From: Chloromonas sp. AAM2
Lineage: Eukaryota > Chlorophyta > Chlorophyceae > Chlamydomonadales > Chlamydomonadaceae
Assembly: GCA_004335635.1 (NCBI GenBank)
Contig: QAXH01006402.1
Coordinates: 2,502-45,976 of the forward strand
Direction of reading: 5' to 3'
DNA length: 43,475 nucleotides
The stretch's first letter is position 1. Every line of letters starts with the position of its first letter. The position numbers and the translations under genes were made by a program. Positions 22,487 through 31,712 of the stretch are shown here, one piece after another. A model generated the notes under the pieces. It had not been told where the DNA came from and made no database searches. It saw only the letters and a list, made by a program, of their open reading frames with translations.

Positions 22487-24151
22487 GCTCGCTGCCCATC
22501 ACAAAATGTCAGGTGTTCGCAACAGCAATAGTCTGTTGCCCTCTTGGCGCAGCAAGACACTGTGGATTGCTGCTTGCTGTCGACATACAACGGGTGCTTC
22601 TATACTCTCGTGGTGAGTGCCAGAGGTTGCGCTGGAGCCTCTTGGCTTGTCAGGGTTTGAGGATCAGCACCAGCCTCTGCCCATGCATTAAAGCCACGCA
22701 GCCTAGCTCCATGCGAATCACTTATTTACTCTTGTGTTATTGCTTTGAAATGAATGCAGGAAGGCATGTCACATTCCTTGTGGCAATTCACGCTGGTCCT
22801 CAACACAGCCCAGCTCTCAAGGTCAGTCGACCAGCCAATGCACATGCTTGCATAATGTGACAGATACAGTGTACAGTCTCGTCTGTGATGGATGGTGGCT
22901 ATTTCATGGCATCCCTGTAGGCGCAGGATGCATGGCGGGTGAACAGAGGGTCGGGGTCATGGTCATGGTTGCAGGCCCACGTTGGTCATGGTTGCAGGCC
23001 CACGTTGGTCATGGTTGCAGGCCCTGCATGCAATTTTGCGGCTTAATGTATTCATACATTTGCTTGTCTGCTCCTTCTGCAGGGTGACATGTGTGCGAAG
23101 ATTGACCCCAACGATAATGAGCGGCAACGCATCATCGGCACCCTGCAGAACTACCCACTACTGGCAAGGATCGTGTCTTCCAATGACCAACGTGATGAAC
23201 TGACAATGGAAGTACTTGAACAATCAAGCACCTTACAAAACGATTCTGCCATGTGTGACAGAAACCATCAAGTTCACTCCAGGTGTGAGCGGCACTCACA
23301 TTTTTGGTTGGTATGATGCACATGTGGATAGGCTTGAGCAAGCTGACTGGATGCTGCTCAACACGCTCTTCCCAGGTGCCAAAGAGGAAGTCCGCAAGTG
23401 GTTGAGCACGGAGCAGCCATACGGACCACCTTTGGCGCAGTATGTATGCCCACCTGGCTTGGAGTGTGGGCTGTGGGTAGGCCTGCAGCTCAATGCCTCT
23501 GTGACAAATCTTGAAGAATGGACCGTGGTGCAAGCAGAGCACAAACAGGTGAGTCTATCTTCTCACGCAGCTGGTTGTTCATTTCTTCGCTTCGCACGCG
23601 GTGAACTAGTGACTTGTTGGTATACGTTTGGGTGACGGAAACTTCGTACAGACGTGTTGATAGTCCATCGACTGTAACAGCTGACCGCTTGCTAATTCAA
23701 CGCGTCCTTCAGTGTATGCACACACTTCATATGCAGAGTGGTGATGCAATCTTCTTCTACCCAATCGACAGTTTCTTGCCTGGCGCACAGAAGGTGGGTG
23801 CGCAGGCGAAGGCTGTCACATGCAGCTCACTGACGAGTTTTCACTGTCTTGCAGGAAGCGGCAAATCTAGACATTTCTCAACTTTCTGTGACCCCACGTG
23901 TGCCATCTCACTGCCAGGATTCATCACGATCACCGCATCCTGCTGTCATGCAGGTGTGTGAGCACATTGGCATGGTGCTCATTGATGATAGCGGCAAGGA
24001 GTGGGTCCTGTCGAAGCTGGGAGAGGAAGATGGCATTTACAAACACCAAGTTGCTGGTACCTTGCCTTGGTATGGTCTCATTTACTGTTACAGGCGCCCA
24101 TCAGACAAGGCGCGGGAAAGGTTTGTTCGAGAAGCGCAACATGCAAGCTGA
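22487..24151 (+). CDS. Unrecognised protein, possible NlpC/P60-like C-terminus (one frame break)
   Basis: Five exons join in phase: 22487-22612, 22760-22821, 23083-23548, 23737-23793 and 23855-24151, about 334 residues without the true N-terminus, which probably lies upstream. The third exon needs one base removed near 23210: its first part reads RIVSSNDQRDELTME and continues in another frame as APYKTILPCVTETIKFTPGV. The C-terminal part (SGDAIFFYPIDSF, then HIGMVLIDDSGKEWVLSKLG and a tail with YCYRR) resembles the Asp/His segments of NlpC/P60-type hydrolase folds, but I see no convincing catalytic Cys. The alternative to an indel is a 40-base intron (23173-23212), which seems too short. TGTAA occurs at 24325, 24334 and 24340. 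Function is not assigned. Confidence 0.55.
22961..23024. repeat. 23-bp tandem repeat in an intron
   Basis: The unit GGTCATGGTTGCAGGCCCACGTT starts at 22961, 22984 and 23007 (about 2.8 copies). It lies just upstream of the exon acceptor at 23082. Confidence 0.85.
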
Positions 24152-25493
24152 CACACGGTTGCGTGCGTTCTTTTACAATCAGAATTTGTGCGCATAACAA
24201 GTAATAACAAATGAACCAAGCATCGAGTGCTCCGATTGTTGATAGAGGACTTTTGTGTGGAGGCGGCACAACTCCATATTGCTACATGCTCAACAGCCTT
24301 GAATGCCAACGTATATGGATGCGATGTAAGTCATGTAATTGTAAAGGACCAATGATTGACAACACGGTATTGCAGTTGACCGGCAGGTGCCCTTCTCACA
24401 GCGCACCTTGTAGACCTTGTGCTAAACCTGCAAGAGGGATCGACGTCGACAGTGAAGCAGCGAACGCTGTTGCAGTTGCCACCTGTAGGTGCACAGATAT
24501 GGGGTGATCGGATACTGGGCCGATCGGAAATAGGGCCTGCCACTGTACTCTGGTGTTCGCTGTGACGTTGTGGCTCATCATTTTGATGTATTTGCTTTGC
24601 CTTGGAACAGCTCTGGTGTTGGCTGTGCTGCTGCAGCGTGCACTTGCATGGCTCCTCACTTCCGCTGCCATGGCCCATGCAGTGTGCACGCGCATGGCTC
24701 ATTACTGTCCATGACTTCATGCATGCACGTTCCGCACTCCTGGCACCTGGTCATGCCTGTTTGCTCACGTTGACTTTATCATGCTGATTGCAAGTGTCAG
24801 CTGTTCCATGCGACCTGAAACTACAATTTGTTTGCGAGTGCCTAACCTAGGCAAACAAATGCATCTAGGACGGACGTAGAGTTCGCATACTACAACCACT
24901 TCTTTGATGCCTGACGACCAGTCCGGCAGTTCCTAATGCAGTAGCACCTACATTGCTAACAGCCGCTGAGTGCTGAGCATGTGTGTGCACTGGTGCTTTC
25001 AGCTGGTTGTAAGCGCACATGAAAGTGGCCAGGACTTTTCTTTGTCTGCTTATGAGATTGGTGATGTTTCTTGGCCTGCCCGAAGCCCTGTTATCACCTG
25101 ATATGTCATTTGAGAAGGTAGAACATTAACACGGTGAAAGAACAGCTTCATTCTATGCACACTCATGAGTTGACTGATCAACGCAACAGGTGGAGGAGGC
25201 TGCCAGGCCACACGCAACGGGTTTGGTCCGCCTTTGGAAACCTGCTTTGTCGATCGCACCTCCTCTGATCTCTAGACTGAGTAAGCTTGGCTTAACCTCA
25301 ACAAGCTTTGCCCGCGGGAAAGTACACGGGAGGAAATTCGCCTCGCTGCAGTGAGAATCGCGCATGCAAACGTTCCGACTGCATTCCAATGCTGCAGAAT
25401 TGCCGGACAGCTGGGCTCGCTGGCAGGTGATCGCCGCGTCATTTTGACATGTGTAACGGATTGAAGATGATCGGAAGGCATCAACCGTGAGGG
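24152..25493. other. Intergenic region, no gene seen
   Basis: Apart from three TGTAA motifs at 24325-24344 that probably end the upstream transcript, I find no supportable exon. The promoter of the secreted-protein gene starting at 25494 should lie in the right part. Confidence 0.5.
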
Positions 25494-27557
25494 ATGGCCG
25501 CATTCACAACTGGACCATCAACAATGGCGCAAGCCACGATGCCGGCGCTTGCGCTTCTTGCGCTGCTGTTTCTGGCGAGTGCCGCAAATGCGCAAGTCGT
25601 TGCAACGGAGGCACTGTGCAGACAGAAGTATGAGTTCCTAGGCACCCAGGCCGTCGGACTGACCTTCCTGCCTTGCTTTGGCGGCCCGACGCAACCGTGC
25701 TGCAACGCGGTAAGTGATGGACTTGATGTGACCTTTCTTGGCACTGACGTTCCCGTCTCTGGGTGAAATGAGGGCGGAGGGTGCGCGTGCACTGAGCCGG
25801 CGATTCCATCATTGACAACTCCGACAACTCGCCCCTCGTCAATTTCTGCACCTGATTGAGCTTGTCCTGCGCACGGGAATACTTGCCGAGGACTTTGACT
25901 GACATCACGAGTGGTTTGAACACCATCGTTACCTTATGATGTGCTGTGGTTCACACATTTGGGGACACACACTGTACGAGGCAATGCATCTGGGCGTCAC
26001 ATGCAGGCGAGCAGGCTGTTTGGGCGCGAGGGCTCGCTGGCAGAATGTTTGTGCAATCCTGGCTTTGCGAGTGAAGTCCTTGGCGAGCTTGCAACACTCT
26101 ACAGTACACCGGCAGCCACCATCAACAGTACGTGAGTGAGCTGCGCGTTACAGCACATACACGCACGTGCCTGGGCACACGATGAGGACCCACTGGCAGG
26201 AAATAAAGGTGCAATCATTGATTGTCATAGGGCCAGCTGAACTTGACTTAAGCGCTCAGTTCAATCTGTCGGTCACATTGCGGGGAAGCGCACGATCAAG
26301 CACACATAACAGGCCTCTTGGCACACAAAACAACAGCATGTGAGGGCTGCACGTTGCAGCACATGCAGCTGCACACACTATGAGGGTCCAGACATACAAC
26401 AGGCGGCTCGGCGCACCTGAGGCAGGCAGTCATAGGGCATGGTCATGTGAGGAGAGGGCCAGTATGACTTGCCTTTGCGTATCAGTATGACCGTTAGGTT
26501 ATGCTGAGGGGAAGCACTAGTTTGTTAACCCGAGAACAGTTCACTCTGCTAGTGACAACCACTGCTCGTAGTTCAATCTTACGCACTCTGCTGCAACTGT
26601 TGTACTCGATGCAGGTTGCAACAGTGTGGCACGCCCAATGCCGGAGGCACCGGAAGCTCAGCCTGTCCTCCGCCCCCTTCCCCACCATCACCACCCTCAT
26701 CCCCACCACGNNNNNNNNNNNNNNNNNNNNNNNNNNNNNNNNNNNNNNNNNNNNNNNNNNNNNNNNNNNNNNNNNNNNNNNNNNNNNNNNNNNNNNNNNN
26801 NNNNNNNNNNNNNNNNNNNNNNNNNNNNNNNNNNNNNNNNNNNNNNNNNNNNNNNNNNNNNNNNNNNNNNNNNNNNNNNNNNNNNNNNNNNNNNNNNNNN
26901 NNNNNNNNNNNNNNNNNNNNNNNNNNNNNNNNNNNNNNNNNNNNNNNNNNNNNNNNNNNNNNNNNNNNNNNNNNNNNNNNNNNNNNNNNNNNNNTAATCA
27001 CACCGCCATTCACCCCCCCTATGGGCCCACTCGAGATTCCGTCTACCAGCCCGACTCCTGTCCTACCCAGCACGCCACCCCCGATCGGCCCCTTCGTTAC
27101 CCCCCCTATCGGACCGCCTCTCACCCCACCCATCAGGCCACCCATCTCCCCGTCTCCAATCGGCTTTCTGACTCCGCCGATTGTGCCGCCACCCATTCCG
27201 CCAATCTCGCAGCCTCCCATTGTGCCCCCGCCACCAATCCTGCAATCCCCCCTTGTGCCCCCAACACCACTCAGAGGCAAACGTGTCGCACTACCACCAC
27301 TAGCGCCGCCTCCAGAAGTGGTTTCCTTACCCATAGGCCCGCCTGCAGGAACATCCCCTACCGGCACATTCAACAGGCCTCGCCGGGTTGCGCGTGTGTC
27401 AAAGCGGCCGCTTGTGACGCCACCGCCTGGGCCCGCCCAAGGGAACACTGTGATCTTCCCAGGTGTTCCGGCCATCACACCAGGGGCGCCAGCGACAGCG
27501 GGTGTTCCTCCGACACCAGGCATTCAACCCACACCAGCGGCCCCACCCCTCCTGTGA
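25494..27557 (+). CDS. Secreted eight-cysteine (LTP-like) protein with proline-rich tail
   Basis: Three exons join in phase: 25494-25709 (donor GTAAGT), 26007-26131 (donor GTGAGT) and 26615 to about 27557. The start has a clear signal peptide: hydrophobic core ALALLALLFLASA, then ANAQ. The next about 95 residues carry eight cysteines at 42, 61, 69, 70, 86, 88, 118 and 131. This is the C, C, CC, CXC, C, C order of the plant lipid-transfer/hybrid proline-rich family, with somewhat unusual spacing (X18, X7, X15, X1, X29, X12). From residue 132 on the protein is proline-rich (PPPPSPPSPP, then many TPPI/GPP motifs) up to the stop, broken by a 284-base gap of undetermined sequence. The tail suggests a hydroxyproline-rich wall or matrix protein of the pherophorin type. 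The final CCTGTGAGC could instead be a splice donor, in which case the tail continues. Confidence 0.7.
26711..26994. other. Assembly gap (284 N)
   Basis: This run of N falls in the proline-rich exon, where repetitive CCN codons are expected to defeat assembly. The reading frame on both sides is open and proline-rich, consistent with a single exon if the gap size is right. Confidence 0.98.
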
Positions 27558-27916
27558 GCGCCCTGCGTCTGGCCACCTTTGGCGGCAACATACATGCTGG
27601 TAAGCATCCCAATTTATGACCTTTGCGCCATGCATTTGCCAGCAACTTTTATTCTGGAACGCTGATGTTACTGCCAGCCCGATTGGGACTCAATGGCACA
27701 TGCCCGCATTTCTATTCTGCCTTATCAGCTGTGCTAGACCATTGTATGATCACTATGCTAGACCGTCGCATTACGGGGTAAGCGTTGTCCGTTGCTAGGC
27801 TTCCCCTGACAGGCCAGGCCAGGCCTGACGAGAAGAATGGACACTCGGTCGTTACTGTTAATCCCTTGCCTGCACTCCCTTGCCTAATCTGCATGCGTGA
27901 CTTTTCCCTTTGCCAG

Positions 27917-28066
27917 GTGGGTCAGGCACCTGACCGGTCAGCACAAATAAGCCCAGATTTCAGCCAGTTAGCTACAGGCTTGTGCCTGCGTGGCGGTGGA
28001 CAAGCGGCAAACGTGCAGGTGGACAAGTTGCAAATCAGTGGCGGTGGATTTAGAATTAGACTCTGA
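27917..28066 (+). CDS. Possible 3'-terminal exon, parent gene uncertain
   Basis: After the acceptor TTTGCCAG a 50-codon frame runs to a TGA: it contains SAQISPDFSQLATGLCLRGG and ends with QISGGGFRIRL. It looks protein-like and may be the last exon of the secreted proline-rich gene, but I could not find intermediate exons with matching phase. The rest of 27558-29049 shows no supportable gene. Confidence 0.3.
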   Translation: MGQAPDRSAQISPDFSQLATGLCLRGGGQAANVQVDKLQISGGGFRIRL

Positions 28067-29049
28067 CATCAGTTAGATTTGGCCTCAATTGAAAGAGGAG
28101 TACCCAGGCTACATGTCCTGTCTCGCGCATTTGACTGCTGTCATGCAGGCTTGCTGTGCCTTGCTCAACAGGCAACAGTGCATTTGTTTCTGTTACAACT
28201 GGTTCTGGCTGTTGGTCTCTGCATTGGCAACGTTCATAAAAAGTGGTTGACATTTGTAAATGACGTGCTCGGCATTGCCCCAGCATTGACTGGTGTTGAT
28301 TGTAAGTATGGTATTGCAGGCTGGAGGTCATAACGTGCCTAACTACATATACCTGACAATTGTTGACGGGTTGACGGGGTCTACGCGACTCTTCGTTCCT
28401 TAGAAGATGCTGTGTACATATTCGACTGCTGTTGGTCGTACCTGTAACCGTGCTCCTGGTTTGCCTTCAACTTTCTCGAGCGCTTCTCGAATGCTGAGGC
28501 CTTGGAATCATGCAGGGGTTGTGGAACTTGGTGATATATTTGCAACCTGATGGTACCGACGCTGTTCATTGTCCGTCGTTCATTGTGGTGTGTTCAACAC
28601 GCAGAAAACACCAGTAGCTCTGCATTTGTTCCGATTGCTGCCACGCGGGTTATGGGCCGCCTCCCATCCCGGCAGCGGACGCAGGCTCTCTGTGTGTCTC
28701 TGCAGATGTGTGGTGTAATTGCATGGGTGTTGCTTTGGTGTTGCGTACGGCAGGCCTGAACGCGTGATGAAGTGCACCACTCAAAGAGTATACCGGTACG
28801 GGTTCAGAGCCCCAGAGACCGCACTCTGGTTACAGTGCGGCTACGACTCATTCATTGCATCGTGAGACAAGTGAGCAAAGTCATACCAAGTGGTTCGTTA
28901 CATAGGGTTACAATGCCCACATCAACGAATATTTTGAGCTGGTATCGCCTTCAGTCTGGCATTGTGTTGTTTGGTGGTGAGTTTTGGTCAGTCGGTGTAA
29001 GTGTGCAAGAATTGCTGAGCTTGTGAGTCACGCCAGGCTGTCACGTTTA

Positions 29050-29580
29050 TCAAATCCCGTACCGCCACTCACTGGCATCGCAGACTTCGCGCGCCCTCTG
29101 CCAGGCGGCTGTGAACAGCCAAAGCAGCAATGAAGTATTGTAAGCGCCAAACAAATAAGCAGCAGTGGAATCCAAGCATGCCAGCCTTATCAGCACAGGT
29201 AGTTGAACGGCCTTGCTTGAGCTGCTATGCAGTGCGTGCTGACAAGCTAAGCAGAACGCGACTGGTATGACCTTGTAGCTGCTCTCACCAGTGTGGCAGC
29301 CACACGAGCCTGTTACCTTGTTGAGTACAGTTTGCTCAAGCACCCAGGCAGAATAGCGTTCAAGTCACAGAATGGTAAATTCGTGTCTGGGTTTCCACAC
29401 GATTGGATTCTGAGAGAGAGCCTGGCATGCGCCACCTTCATGTAACACTATGCTGGTGAGAGCCACTGCATCACAAAGGAAAACAGCATTGCAGAGCTTT
29501 CCGATTGCCGTGCCCACATTGAGTTGCCGGGCTACATGCCACACATTAACCACCTGGGTACTCATCTTGATACCCCACAT
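29050..29580 (-). pseudogene. Possible broken hypothetical ORF
   Basis: A minus-strand ATG frame (29580-29365) reads protein-like with NVWHVARQLNVGTAIGKLCN and ends near KPRHEFTIL. A second open frame continues immediately as LERYSAWVLEQTVLNK and then into a hydrophobic region (LLLWLFTAAWQRAREVCD). One base change near 29370 would join them. No family is recognised. Both stretches could be chance or transposon-derived. Confidence 0.25.
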
Positions 29581-29672
29581 TACGCATTAGAGCACATCTG
29601 AAAGCGATGAAACCACCACACTGCTCTGGAAAATAGTAGATATTACTAACAGACCAGCACCCGCCCACGCAG

Positions 29673-30538
29673 AATCCTGGGAGTATTTTCAAGTGTACGG
29701 AGTGGCCATTGCAGTTGACATTGGCCGCTCCCGCGTCAAGATGGGCTGGCGTCTGGAGGGAGCACCGTCGTCAGGCTTGCAAACGCTACCATCCTTTCCC
29801 ACTCACGAGGTGTGTGGGCGTCGGCGTTTGCTTGTGACAAATCGTCATGGTTGTTTTAGATGAATTTGGAACGGCTCCGAGCAACAACACATGATGAGCA
29901 CATTCGAGCACTACATTTAACACCGCACAGAAACCAGCATAGAGGGTTGGTACAAGGGTTGGTATGACGGTTGGGCAATTCAGGCTATGCTCAGACAAAT
30001 CAGACCAGCTGTGAGGTGCTGTAGCAACTGGTCAGCATAATGCTGCTCCATCCATACCAATTGGAGTCGTCCTTTGCTGAGGAGCTATTTGAGGAAGTTT
30101 GAGGAAGCCAGCTGTTGCTCGCCTGGGCACGAGGGCAGTGAGAAGGCCCGACTCATCTCCACAACGCTACAAGTAGCAAATCCCTGTCTATATTGGCCTG
30201 CTGCTGCCAAGGGGTGGTGGGTTTTGGTTACCCAAGGGGTGGTGGGCTGCACCTCACTGATGCCAAACCCTTCATGCTGCCTATCTGCAGGTGTGTAGCC
30301 CAAGCCAGGCAGGCGGCAACGGCCACCTATTGCTACGCATCCTTCAGCGCCTACCCTCCACTCTTCTCGAGCCTGGTCAGATCACTTCCATTGGTGTATC
30401 CACCATGGGGCCGGTGGACACCATCACACAGAGGCTCGCTGCTTCGTACTGGCTGTCAGAGCTGGTTAAGCCATGTCCAGGCTTCCAAAACGTAGACCTA
30501 CGCAGACCGGTGCTAGAGCACTGCAAGCTATGGCCACC
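29673..30538 (+). CDS. ROK-family sugar kinase-like gene, N-terminal half only
   Basis: Two exons in phase: 29673-29809 (donor GTGTGT) and 30291-30538. The first has VAIAVDIGRSRVKMGW, matching the nucleotide-binding DIGGT-type motif of ROK kinases, though the usual second Gly-Thr is Arg-Ser. The second has ITSIGVSTMGPVDTITQRLA, matching the STPGPVD motif, followed by PGFQNVDLRRPVLEHC, which in ROK proteins precedes the NDAN-containing active site. That active-site half and the CXCGXXGC zinc motif were not found downstream, where a gene on the opposite strand begins within 10 bases. The first coding exon is also not located. It may be a truncated or degenerate gene. Confidence 0.42.
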
Positions 30539-30546
30539 GTGTGTCA

Positions 30547-30553
30547 CTATGGT

Positions 30554-30597
<44 letters not shown>

Positions 30598-31351
30598 ATG
30601 TATGTATGGCCTGTTTATGGCCTGCAAGCAGTCAGGTAGTGGCACACGTTGAAAGCGGTGCCAGTGTCACTGATACTTGACGATGAAGAGTGGAAGAGAC
30701 AGAGCTCAGGCGCAGCATCCATGCTTGCATGTGGTAAATACAATCAACCCACGACCGAGCTCCACATTGGTGCTTAGTCTGTGAGCTACCTGAGCATCTC
30801 TATGCAGAAACTGCTTCAAAGCATCGGTATGCCTGGTACAGATATCAGCAGTGCCTCTGCCCTGAAGGCGCAGTTTGATAGACCGGCATAGGAGTGGTGA
30901 TGCAGGTGACCAACCTTAGCTCGTGGCTTACCTGGGGTTGTAATGCTGCAGCGGGTTGCGACCCTGCTGGGATCATAGTCCACTCCTCCCATGCTTGTGA
31001 GTGTGGCTGCAGGCACACCCGCCGGCCATGGTCTATCGCACATAGATATGTGCCATGGTGGGAGCTGAGGTATCCGCGCCCGTTGCCCAGGTCCTGCCAC
31101 TGCCACTGCTGCCAGAGGCTTTTGTCAGGCATGACACGAACATGTGGCGCGGGCATGGTGTATGGAAAGCCGGACAGCCACTGACCGGCTGGTAAGGTCG
31201 TGGGCGAGAATGATCGTGTACCGTTTTGGTTTTGCTGCGTTACACAGGCAATCTGTGCTGTATCGTGCACCGGTGTGCCTGCGGTGCTCAAACCCAAGTA
31301 CGTGCCGTGGTGCGAGCGTAGATACCAGGATGTTCTCCATCTGCAATGCAT
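30547..31351 (-). CDS. Fascin-like beta-trefoil protein
   Basis: Three minus-strand exons join in phase: 31351-30932 (ATG at 31351, donor GTAAGC), 30861-30790 (donor GTAGCT) and 30621-30547, about 188 residues. Two fascin-type repeats are visible: SWYLRSHHGTYLGLSTAG near residue 10 and GRGYLSSHHGTYLCAIDHG near residue 90, the latter followed by EEWTMIP. Such beta-trefoil repeats bind actin or carbohydrate in other proteins; the role here is unknown. The last exon would encode 14 threonines from the trinucleotide repeat on this strand and then stop after Ile-Pro. It is supported only by its acceptor and phase. A further upstream exon is possible, because a TTGCAG acceptor overlaps the start. 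It is convergent with the ROK-like fragment. Confidence 0.55.
30555..30596. repeat. (TTG)14 trinucleotide repeat
   Basis: Fourteen uninterrupted TTG units. On the minus strand they fall in the proposed last exon of the fascin-like gene, in the ACA (Thr) frame. Confidence 0.95.
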
Positions 31352-31712
31352 TGCCGGGGTATCAGAAAGCAACGTCCGTCATCTGGATGCATTGATCGAT
31401 TATAACGACAGTTGTCTCGATCAATCGTGCCTGTCCTTGCCACTGTGCCTGTGTCTGTGCCAGCGAGGCGTACTTGCCTGACTTCGCGCTGAGTCCAGAC
31501 CTGAGTCCGCCTGACTTCGCAAGCAATAGGTAGTCTGAAAGGCCCAGAATTTGAAGCAGTGCCAACGGTGCGTCCTCTGTCCTGTCCTCTGTCCTGAGAT
31601 ACGGCGTCCGTACGGTGACCATTTTGTACGGCAGTCAAAGTATTATAGTCAAGTCCCTGCTCCATCCGTTTGGATCCGTGCGTGCGGCGAGCGAGGCAAG
31701 CACCCAGTCCAA

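Noticed and set aside
23173..23212. A 40-base intron as the reason for the frame change in exon 23083-23548
   Set aside because: It is far shorter than any other intron here and would remove protein-like sequence. A one-base indel is simpler.
26501..27619. Other long open frames through the N gap on both strands
   Set aside because: They exist because N runs contain no stops and proline codons are GC-rich. Only the frame joined in phase to the signal-peptide exons is kept.
30804..30893. Plus-strand exon ending ALKAQFDRPA as the end of the ROK-like gene
   Set aside because: The minus strand gives a better phase-matched exon (30861-30790) of the fascin-like gene. The plus frame has no ROK similarity.
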